Source of the DNA: Candidatus Bathyarchaeota archaeon
GTDB taxonomy: Archaea > Thermoproteota > Bathyarchaeia > Bathyarchaeales > Bathyarchaeaceae
Direction of reading: 5' to 3'
DNA: 5,468 bases
Assembly: GCA_029883255.1 (NCBI GenBank)
Contig: JAOUJL010000104.1
Location: 1 to 5,468 of the forward strand
A model generated the notes under the pieces. It had not been told where the DNA came from. It worked only from the letters and a program-made list of their open reading frames with translations, and did not search any database. Every line of letters begins with the position of its first letter. Within the stretch, counting starts at the first letter, position 1. A program made the position numbers and the translations under genes. Positions 1 to 5,119 of this stretch are shown here, piece by piece.

Positions 1-411
1 AGCGCCACGACCTTCAGACAGTTGGTGTTTTCAGCATTTTTCTAGTTTCCTCTTCGTTGAAGAAGTCTATCCAGCATGTTCCAAGCGCTTCGCCAGTAGC
101 GGCGAGCACCATGTTCTCAATAGCGATTCAAGTGCTAATGGTGAACGAGCGCGGAGAAGCCTTATGATCGCCACATCCAACAATAGCCATAGGCGCCTCC
201 GCTAAAAAAGACCAAACCTACACCCCTTGGCGATCTTCCTTCTCTTATTCGGATCTGTCACTACGATAAAGAGCCAAGGCTGAATGCCTCCAGCCGAAGG
301 ATTCAGTGTAGCTGCGTCCAAAACCTTTCTAAGCTTCGCGACTGAAACCGGTGAAGACTCATACGTCTAACTGATTTCCTCCTCTGATTAGCTTCGAAAA
401 CGTTCAGCCAT
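1..411 (-). pseudogene. Nitroreductase-family flavoprotein, broken by frameshifts and a stop; 3' end outside window
   Basis: Reading the minus strand and joining frames gives a recognisable nitroreductase (FMN-dependent NAD(P)H oxidoreductase fold). The segments are VFEANQRRKSVRR (401-363), YESSPVSVAKLRKVLDAA, NPSAGGIQPWLFIVVTDP (down to about 205), FLAEAPMAIVGCGDHKASPR (208 onward), IAIENMVLAATGEALGTCW and NCLKVVA (23-3). They match, in order, the family's N-terminal R-R-S-V-R FMN-phosphate region, the PSA..QPW motif, the LAEAP strand and the AIENM helix. Visible lesions are a missing base near 364/363, a missing base in the T6 run (minus strand) at 204-209, an in-frame TGA at 130-128, and a missing base near 24/23. 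A further frame change near 402 applies if the ATG at 411 was the start; it has GAGGG just ahead of it. A TTG at 422 is an alternative start in the downstream frame. About 137 codons are visible of a family length near 170-200. Conserved motifs survive, so decay looks recent. Sequencing error is the main alternative, but every neighbouring gene is intact. Confidence 0.85.
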
Positions 412-443
412 GATTCCCTCAATCTTAACTAATAATAGAGAAA

Positions 444-455
444 GTAAACATTTAC
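444..455. promoter_or_regulatory. Small inverted repeat between divergent genes
   Basis: GTAAACATTTAC has 5-base arms (GTAAA/TTTAC) around a CA spacer. It sits in the 119-base gap between the nitroreductase pseudogene and the radical SAM gene, about 35-45 bases ahead of the pseudogene's presumed start. It could be an operator or part of an AT-rich promoter. The arms are short enough that chance is a real possibility. Confidence 0.2.
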
Positions 456-516
456 CCTACAGTCTTGCAGAGGAACTAAAATGATGTTGATTGTCTGTAG
501 AATGCTATTCGTGTGC

Positions 517-523
517 GGTAGGT
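517..523 (+). promoter_or_regulatory. Probable Shine-Dalgarno for the radical SAM gene
   Basis: GGTAGGT, continuing as AGGTAATC, matches the archaeal SD core AGGTGATC at 7 of 8 bases and lies 7 bases before the ATG at 531. An in-frame TAG at 519-521 excludes any earlier start. A weak TATA-like CTAAAAT sits about 50 bases upstream of the ATG. Confidence 0.5.
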
Positions 524-530
524 AATCTCG

Positions 531-1274
531 ATGATCGTTAAAGAAATCTACGCAAAAGCTATCTTATCCAAATCAAAAATTTCTGATTACACGATCAATC
601 CATACATCGGTTGTGAACACGGCTGCACCTACTGTTATGCACGATTTATGAAAAGATTCACTGGTCACAAGGAAGAGTGGGGCAGATTCGTAGACGTGAA
701 GATAAACGCAGCAAGCTTACTGCAACGTGAGATAAAGAAAAAACGAATTGGGAGAGTATGGATAAGTGGAGTGTGCGATCCATACCAGCCACTTGAGAAG
801 AAATATGAACTGACCAGAAGATGCCTCGAAATCTTATCGAATTATAACTGGCCTGTTACAGTGCAAACAAAATCTCCTCTTGTGCTACGCGACATGGACT
901 TACTGAGAAAGTTTAACAACATCGAAGCCGGACTTACAATCACCACAGCTGACGACAAAATCAGAAAAATTTTCGAACCCGACTCACCAACGATCAAAGA
1001 AAGAATTGAAGCAATAGAGAAACTACATTTAGTAGGCATCAAAACCTACGCGATGACAGCACCTATGCTCCCAAAAGCAGAAGACCTACCAATCCAACTA
1101 CGCGGAAAAGCAGATTATATCCTGATCGACAGAATGAACTATCACCACGCAGACTGGGTATACAGAAAACATAAGCTAGAATACGCGATGACGCCAAATT
1201 TCTTTACACAAAAGAAAACAGAACTTGCTAACGCATGCAGAAAAGAAGAGATACCTTGTCAAATACTATTTTGA
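531..1274 (+). CDS. SPL-family radical SAM protein (COG1533-like), substrate unknown
   Basis: The protein has 247 residues. The motif IGCEHGCTYCYARF supplies a C-x3-C-x2-C cluster (Cys28, Cys32, Cys35) that would hold the [4Fe-4S] centre used to cleave S-adenosylmethionine. Next come SGVCDPYQPLE (79-89), an SPL-family signature, the helix LTRRCLEIL, the strand VTVQTKSPLVLRD, and an LTITTADD segment (135-142). This order is that of the family annotated as 'DNA repair photolyase'/SPL-like. Real spore photoproduct lyase activity is not implied, because archaea make no spores and most members have no known substrate. Cys82 follows the cluster and is the first candidate for a catalytic thiol; further cysteines lie at 98, 236 and 243. 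No extra domain, signal peptide or membrane segment is visible. The gene stands alone: its upstream neighbour is divergent and decayed, and the downstream RPA gene has its own promoter. Family is confident; function is not. Confidence 0.9.
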   Translation: MIVKEIYAKAILSKSKISDYTINPYIGCEHGCTYCYARFMKRFTGHKEEWGRFVDVKINAASLLQREIKKKRIGRVWISGVCDPYQPLEKKYELTRRCLEILSNYNWPVTVQTKSPLVLRDMDLLRKFNNIEAGLTITTADDKIRKIFEPDSPTIKERIEAIEKLHLVGIKTYAMTAPMLPKAEDLPIQLRGKADYILIDRMNYHHADWVYRKHKLEYAMTPNFFTQKKTELANACRKEEIPCQILF

Positions 1275-1323
1275 TGCTCACACGCGTACATGGGTATCTA
1301 TGCGGATGCTTTTGACTTACTAC

Positions 1324-1347
1324 GGATTTTTAGACTGAAATCTTTTC
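1324..1347 (+). terminator. Possible T-tract terminator after the radical SAM gene
   Basis: Two short T-runs (GGATTTTTAG and ATCTTTTCTT) lie 50-75 bases past the stop at 1274 and ahead of the RPA promoter. Archaeal transcripts often end in such T-tracts without a hairpin, and none is seen here. Positional evidence only. Confidence 0.3.
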
Positions 1348-1373
1348 TTAAAATTTCTAAATGCTCAACAAAC

Positions 1374-1385
1374 ATATATTTAAAT
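1374..1385 (+). promoter_or_regulatory. TATA box (BoxA) of the RPA gene
   Basis: ATATATTTAAAT is the strongest TATA-like element on the plus strand of the window. Archaeal initiation usually falls about 25-28 bases past the box centre, which predicts a transcript start near 1403-1408. That lies after the ATG at 1390 and just before the ATG at 1414, so the element decides the start codon in favour of 1414. Confidence 0.65.
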
Positions 1386-1413
1386 CGACATGCCACGATT
1401 TTTAGTGGACAAC

Positions 1414-2274
1414 ATGAGTTTCAATGAAGTCATCGAACAAATTTTGTCGTCCAGACCAGCCCTTACGCGCGGAGAAGTCTTAAAGATGATTGAGAAGAAA
1501 AAAAGGGATGCAATGGGATTTTTCACGAATGAAGTTGCAGCGCGACTTGTCGCCTTAGAGTTAGGGTTGGAGATTCGACATGAGCCTTTTCAATCTGAAG
1601 CCCTGGTCCGAGACCTTGTTTCAGGGTTAAGAGACGTAACAGTAACCGGACGTGTGATAGCTGTTTATCCTACCAAGACTTTCATGCGTTCAGATTGGAC
1701 AGAAGGCAGAGTTGCGCATTTACTCATCGCGGGCAAAACTGGGACATTGAAGGTTGTTCTTTGGGATAAAAAGGCGAGCCTCATAGAGGCTGGAAACGTG
1801 GAACAGGAGCAGATAGTAAGGGTTTCACATGGATATGTGCGGGAGGGGCGAAGTGGAAAGCTTGAGTTACACGTGGGCTTGCGGGGAAGTATTCAAACTC
1901 TTCCTTCTGATGCTTTAGAGAATGAACATGCATTAATCAATGATTTTCACGAAGAAACAAAAAAGGTTGCTGAGGTGAAAGAGGAGGATGGCCCCATCAC
2001 TGTTGAAGGAACTGTGGTAACTACACCAATAACAAGGGATGTTGTCACATCTCGAGGTGAGACGATTGCAGTTTCCTCTTTTGAACTGGAGGATGATACG
2101 GGAAAAATTCGGGTTTCTGCGTGGAGAACACTTGTGAATATTGTAAAGAATCTAACACCGGGAACTTGGATCAAAATAAAAAACGTGTATGTAAGAAAGG
2201 GCTTTTCCGATCAGTTAGAACTTACTTCACGTATGTTGACTTCTATAGAAATTCAATCTAAACCAGAAGAGTGA
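1414..2274 (+). CDS. rpa: RPA-like single-stranded DNA-binding protein, two OB folds
   Basis: The protein binds and protects single-stranded DNA in replication, repair and recombination. From the ATG at 1414 it has 286 residues. Residues 1-60 form a helical N-terminal domain beginning MSFNEVIEQIL, with LTRGEVLKMIEKKK and an EVAARLVALELGLE helix as in archaeal RPAs. OB fold 1 is about 73-164 (DVTVTGRVIAVYPTK, then GTLKVVLWDKKA and GKLELHVG). An acidic, charged linker follows at about 165-192. OB fold 2 is about 194-280 (ITVEGTVVTTPITRDV, then FELEDDTGKIRVSAW and an LELTSRML end). There is no cysteine anywhere, so the C-terminal zinc finger of some archaeal RPAs is absent. An in-frame ATG at 1390 would add eight residues (MPRFLVDN), but it nearly abuts the TATA box and would precede the expected transcript start. 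trpB follows closely and may be partly co-transcribed. Confidence 0.93.
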   Translation: MSFNEVIEQILSSRPALTRGEVLKMIEKKKRDAMGFFTNEVAARLVALELGLEIRHEPFQSEALVRDLVSGLRDVTVTGRVIAVYPTKTFMRSDWTEGRVAHLLIAGKTGTLKVVLWDKKASLIEAGNVEQEQIVRVSHGYVREGRSGKLELHVGLRGSIQTLPSDALENEHALINDFHEETKKVAEVKEEDGPITVEGTVVTTPITRDVVTSRGETIAVSSFELEDDTGKIRVSAWRTLVNIVKNLTPGTWIKIKNVYVRKGFSDQLELTSRMLTSIEIQSKPEE

Positions 2275-2276
2275 AA

Positions 2277-2286
2277 CCTTTATCTC
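2277..2286 (+). promoter_or_regulatory. Weak TATA-like element before trpB
   Basis: ACCTTTATCT starts right after the RPA stop and resembles a TTTATA-type box. It would place a transcript start near 2305-2310, giving a leader of roughly 20 bases that contains the GGTGA site. The match is imperfect, and read-through from the RPA promoter is equally possible. Confidence 0.3.
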
Positions 2287-2318
2287 TACGTACTGTCTAT
2301 AATGTGCTCTTCCTACTT

Positions 2319-2323
2319 GGTGA
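2319..2323 (+). promoter_or_regulatory. Ribosome binding site GGTGA that sets the trpB start
   Basis: GGTGA lies 5 bases before the ATG at 2329. The earlier in-frame ATG at 2302 has no comparable site. The aminotransferase gene has the same arrangement (GGTGAG, 5 bases, ATG), which supports 2329 as the start. Confidence 0.6.
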
Positions 2324-2328
2324 AAAAC

Positions 2329-3633
2329 ATGAATAAGAATCAGATATCACTTCCCGTGGATGAGTTACCCAAAAAATGGTACAATATTGTACCAGATTTG
2401 CCCGAGTCACTTCCGCCTCCAAAGGAACCGAAGGAAGGCCCGTCTCGCCTTGAATTTCTATCAAGAACCATGATAAAAGAATGTCTGAAACAAGAGTCTT
2501 CAAGTCAACGATGGATTCCAATACCGGAAGAGGTTAGAGAGCTCTACATTCAAATGGGCAGGCCAAGACCGTTGCACCGTGCTAGAAAACTTGAAAAGCA
2601 TCTTGGATTGAAAAAGACGAGAATATACTATAAGAGAGAGGACTTGTCTCCTACAGGGTCCCACAAGACCAATACCGCCATCGTTCAAGCATATTTTGCA
2701 GCAAAAGAGGGGAAAAATACGCTTGTCACTGAAACTGGAGCGGGTCAATGGGGAACCGCTTTGTCATATGCTGCTAGATTAATGGATATGGACTGCGTAG
2801 TCTTCTGGGTCAGGTCGGTGTATGACTGGAAAACCGATCGTAAAACTCTCATGAAACTTTATGGATCTACAGTATATGCATCACCAAGCAAACAAACCAG
2901 TATTGGAAGAGAAATTCTTGCAAGGAATCCTAACCATCAAGGCTCCTTGGGTATCGCGGTCTCCGAAGGATTAGAGTATACTGAGAAACATGAGGGAACT
3001 GTTTACTGCCTCGGCTCCGTCCTGAATCACGTCCTCATGCACCAAAGCGTCATCGGCCTTGAAACCATAAAGCAGTTTGAAATGATTGATGATGAACCAG
3101 ATTTGATCGTTGGTTGTCTCGGTGGTGGCTCCAACTTCGGAGGCATCGCCTTACCGTTTGCCGGAGAGGTCTTGAGGAAAAAGCGTGAATGTAACTTTCT
3201 TGCGTCACAATCAGTAGCAGCTCCAAACCTCGTTCGGGGGCAATACAAGTATGACTTCGCAGATGTAGCCGAACATACTCCACTCCTAAAAATGTATACG
3301 ATTGGGCATAAGACAGAGATGTCTCCTATCAAAGCAGACGGGTTACGATACCATGGTGCCGCCCCCATCATAAGCCTACTTCGACACCATGGAATTGTAA
3401 AGGCAACAGCTTACCCAAGAGATGAAAAAGCAACGTTTGAGGCGGCAAAAATCTTCCTACAAAGCGAGGGATGGCTTATAGCCCCTGAATCCAGTTACGC
3501 TGTTAGAGCAACCATTGATGAAGCTTTGAGAAATGAAAAAACTGGCGAGGAGAAAGTCATCTGCATGAACATCAGTGGCCACGGGTTTTTGGACATTCTA
3601 GCCTATCAAGAAATAATTCTTGGTGAAAAATAG
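2329..3633 (+). CDS. trpB: Tryptophan synthase beta chain, TrpB2 type (TrpB-like PLP enzyme)
   Basis: This cytoplasmic PLP enzyme condenses indole with an activated serine to give tryptophan. From 2329 it has 434 residues, the usual TrpB2 length and longer than TrpB1 (about 390-400). The TrpB2-type N-terminal extension (LPKKWYNIVPDLP, then LPPPKEP) precedes GRPRPLHRARKLE. The PLP Schiff-base lysine is Lys113 in GSHKTN, the catalytic glutamate Glu135 in ETGAGQWG, and the phosphate-binding loop GGGSNFGG is at 265-272. LLKMYTIGH, ADGLRYHGAAP, APESSYA (Glu387) and ISGHGFLD complete the fold. No trpA or other trp gene is adjacent, which fits TrpB2 acting without an alpha subunit. Some TrpB2 enzymes are reported to prefer O-phosphoserine to serine. 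Oddities are SQS where I recall VEP in relatives (Gln294) and Thr after the PLP lysine. An ATG at 2302 would add nine residues but lacks an SD. Its stop is 4 bases from that of the convergent gene. Confidence 0.93.
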   Translation: MNKNQISLPVDELPKKWYNIVPDLPESLPPPKEPKEGPSRLEFLSRTMIKECLKQESSSQRWIPIPEEVRELYIQMGRPRPLHRARKLEKHLGLKKTRIYYKREDLSPTGSHKTNTAIVQAYFAAKEGKNTLVTETGAGQWGTALSYAARLMDMDCVVFWVRSVYDWKTDRKTLMKLYGSTVYASPSKQTSIGREILARNPNHQGSLGIAVSEGLEYTEKHEGTVYCLGSVLNHVLMHQSVIGLETIKQFEMIDDEPDLIVGCLGGGSNFGGIALPFAGEVLRKKRECNFLASQSVAAPNLVRGQYKYDFADVAEHTPLLKMYTIGHKTEMSPIKADGLRYHGAAPIISLLRHHGIVKATAYPRDEKATFEAAKIFLQSEGWLIAPESSYAVRATIDEALRNEKTGEEKVICMNISGHGFLDILAYQEIILGEK

Positions 3634-3637
3634 TTCT
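3625..3637 (-). terminator. T-tract after the aminotransferase stop
   Basis: Read on the minus strand, the aminotransferase stop (3640-3638) is followed within a few bases by CTATTTTTC. That tract is the complement of the last codons of trpB. It fits an archaeal T-tract terminator with no hairpin, placed inside the opposing gene. Confidence 0.4.
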
Positions 3638-3650
3638 CTATTCTTTTTCA
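3634..3650 (+). terminator. T-rich tract after the trpB stop
   Basis: TTCTCTATTCTTTTTCA directly follows the trpB stop. It mostly lies over the last codons of the convergent aminotransferase, whose charged Glu/Lys tail makes the plus strand T-rich. It would serve as a T-tract terminator for trpB, and possibly for an RPA-trpB transcript. Confidence 0.45.
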
Positions 3651-4972
3651 ACTTCTTTGGTAACGTCTTCAATGATTTCCATGCCTGCGTCAACGAGTTC
3701 TCTTGTTATGGTAAGTGGAGGAGCTATTCTGATCGTTGATTTGCCACATGTTATGATGGCGATTCCGCGTTTCCAGCATCGCATCATGATTTCTTTTGTT
3801 TTGTCTGCTGCAGGCTTTTTGGTTTTTTTGTCTTCAACAATCTCGGCGCCGATCATCAGTCCTTTTCCTCGGATGTCTCCGACAATGTCGCAGTCTTCCT
3901 TGAAGTCATTCAGTCGTTTCATGATGTGATTGCCTTGTTTTGCAGCGTTTTCAAGGAGTTTCTCCTCTTTGATCACGTCGATGACTGCAAGGGATGCGAC
4001 ACAGGCTAGGGGGTTTCCGCCAAAAGTGCTGGCGTGTGAGCCTGCTTCCCAATCCATGAATTGAGCTCGGGCTACTGTTGCGCCTAGTGGCAGTCCTGAT
4101 GCGAGGGCTTTGGCTGAACAAATCACGTCTGGTTCAATTTTCCAGTGTTCTATGGCGAACCATCGTCCAGTTCGGCCTATTCCTGCTTGAATCTCGTCAT
4201 CGATCATTATGAAGTCGTATTTGTCTGCTATTTTTTTGAGGCGTTGAAAGTATTCGGGGGGTGGGGTTACGTATCCGCCTTCGCCTTGGATGGGTTCAAA
4301 GATGATTGCAGCGACTTCTTCGGGTGGTACGTATTTTTGGAGGATGTATTCGTCGATGAAGTCTACGCACCAGTAGTTGCAGTTTGGGTAGGATAGTTTG
4401 AAGGGGCATCGGTAGCAGTAGGGGTAAGGTATGTGGGTTACTCCGGGGATTAGGGGGAAGAAGTTTCTTCTTTGGACGGGTTTGCTTGCTGTGAAAGATA
4501 GTGCTCCTAGTGTTCGTCCGTGGAAGGCTCCAATGAAAGCGAGGAATTGATGTTTGCGTGTGTGCCATTTTGATAGTTTGACTGCTGCTTCTATTGCTTC
4601 TGTTCCGCTGTTTCCAAAGTATACTTTTTTCTCGAATTGTCCTGGGGTGATTTCGGATAGTTTTTCAGCTAGGTTTACAACTTCTCTGTAGAAGAAGTCT
4701 GTGTTTGAGTAGTGTAAGAATCTGTCGCATTGTTTCTTTATTGCGTCAGTGACCTTGGTGTGGTTGTGCCCGACGTTTAGGCATACTAGGCCGGAGTTGA
4801 AGTCTATGTATTCGTTTCCATCTACGTCCTTTAGTATGCAGCCTTTCCCGGATTCGATGACTAGTGGGTAGAAACGGCCGTAGGAGGGTGAAATTAGTGT
4901 TTCGTCTTTTTTCACAAGTTTTCTTGCGTTCGGACCTGGTGGAGGGACAATAATTTTTGGGTAATCGCTCAT
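3638..4972 (-). CDS. Class III PLP aminotransferase (acetylornithine/GABA aminotransferase-like, or amino acid racemase)
   Basis: The protein has 444 residues, as expected for the family. The start opens with a PPGPNARKL motif like that of archaeal aminotransferases and of the Pyrococcus broad-range amino acid racemase, a fold-mate. NSGTEA (121-126) binds PLP phosphate, GAFHGRT (148-154) stacks on the cofactor, EPIQGEGG is at 226-233, Asp259 in DDEIQAGIGRTG contacts the PLP nitrogen, Lys288 in SAKALASG is the Schiff-base lysine, and Thr316 in STFGGNP completes the site. Cys186, Cys189, Cys198 and Cys202 form a C-x2-C-x8-C-x3-C insert before VPPEEVAA. Substrate cannot be fixed from sequence: omega-amino donors such as ornithine, acetylornithine, lysine or GABA, or racemisation, are all possible. 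No arg or lys biosynthesis gene is adjacent. The ATG at 4972 has GGTGAG 5 bases upstream and a TATA box at 5013-5020, so this is a single-gene transcript convergent with trpB. Confidence 0.93.
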   Translation of the reverse strand: MSDYPKIIVPPPGPNARKLVKKDETLISPSYGRFYPLVIESGKGCILKDVDGNEYIDFNSGLVCLNVGHNHTKVTDAIKKQCDRFLHYSNTDFFYREVVNLAEKLSEITPGQFEKKVYFGNSGTEAIEAAVKLSKWHTRKHQFLAFIGAFHGRTLGALSFTASKPVQRRNFFPLIPGVTHIPYPYCYRCPFKLSYPNCNYWCVDFIDEYILQKYVPPEEVAAIIFEPIQGEGGYVTPPPEYFQRLKKIADKYDFIMIDDEIQAGIGRTGRWFAIEHWKIEPDVICSAKALASGLPLGATVARAQFMDWEAGSHASTFGGNPLACVASLAVIDVIKEEKLLENAAKQGNHIMKRLNDFKEDCDIVGDIRGKGLMIGAEIVEDKKTKKPAADKTKEIMMRCWKRGIAIITCGKSTIRIAPPLTITRELVDAGMEIIEDVTKEVEKE

Positions 4973-4977
4973 TGTTT

Positions 4978-4983
4978 CTCACC
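4978..4983 (-). promoter_or_regulatory. Ribosome binding site of the aminotransferase gene
   Basis: On the minus strand GGTGAG (4983-4978) precedes the ATG at 4972 by five bases (AAACA). It matches the GGTGA core complementary to the 3' end of archaeal 16S rRNA and confirms the start. Confidence 0.65.
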
Positions 4984-5003
4984 GTAAGAGATTATGTGTT
5001 TAG

Positions 5004-5008
5004 AAAAA
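5004..5008 (-). terminator. T5 tract, possible end of the alba transcript
   Basis: CCCTTTTTCT on the minus strand is the first run of five Ts after the alba stop, about 112 bases downstream of it. It lies just past the TATA box of the next gene and before its expected transcript start near 4990, so it could end alba transcription without touching the aminotransferase message. Confidence 0.3.
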
Positions 5009-5012
5009 GGGA

Positions 5013-5020
5013 TTTTTATA
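5013..5020 (-). promoter_or_regulatory. TATA box of the aminotransferase gene
   Basis: TATAAAAA reads on the minus strand from 5020 to 5013. A transcript start about 27 bases past its centre would fall near 4990, leaving a leader of about 18 bases that includes the GGTGAG site. Spacing and sequence both fit an archaeal BoxA, which separates this gene's expression from alba. Confidence 0.65.
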
Positions 5021-5050
5021 GGTATCTGTGTGTTTGTCTTGGCTGACCGG

Positions 5051-5066
5051 ATCTGACGTATCAGAT
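5051..5066 (-). other. Short hairpin with UACG loop in the alba 3' region
   Basis: On the minus strand ATCTGA-TACG-TCAGAT forms a perfect 6-base stem with a TACG loop, centred about 60 bases after the alba stop. A UACG loop belongs to the stable UNCG tetraloop class, although the closing pair here is A-U rather than the favoured C-G. No T-run follows directly, so it is not a classical intrinsic terminator. It may mark or protect the alba mRNA 3' end, or be chance. Confidence 0.35.
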
Positions 5067-5119
5067 TATGAGCCAATTGTTCGTTGGGAACCTGAATTCG
5101 TTTGAAGAAGTCGTTTGGA

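Noticed and set aside
1..530. Mobile element as the cause of the broken gene
   Set aside because: No terminal inverted repeats, target duplications or transposase remnants are visible. The lesions are small indels and a stop codon.
3027..3371. Minus-strand frame of 114 codons opposite trpB
   Set aside because: It is antisense to the best conserved part of trpB and its translation shows no family features.
4296..4568. Open minus-strand frame of 90 codons inside the aminotransferase gene
   Set aside because: Its translation is a Pro/Leu/His/Arg-rich string with no fold. It is an out-of-frame reading created by the C-rich codons of the real gene.
531..4972. A new multi-gene defence or metabolic system linking the genes
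   Set aside because: The genes are on mixed strands, have separate promoter-like elements, and belong to known housekeeping or orphan families. Nothing in the sequence couples them.
4746..4982. Open minus-strand frame of 78 codons overlapping the aminotransferase start
   Set aside because: Arg-rich low-quality translation, out of frame with a gene that has a clear SD and conserved motifs.
5041..5100. Possible C/D box sRNA or tRNA in the gap after alba
   Set aside because: Several CTGA and GTTCG-like strings occur, but there is no RUGAUGA box at proper spacing, and no cloverleaf or T-arm pairing can be drawn.
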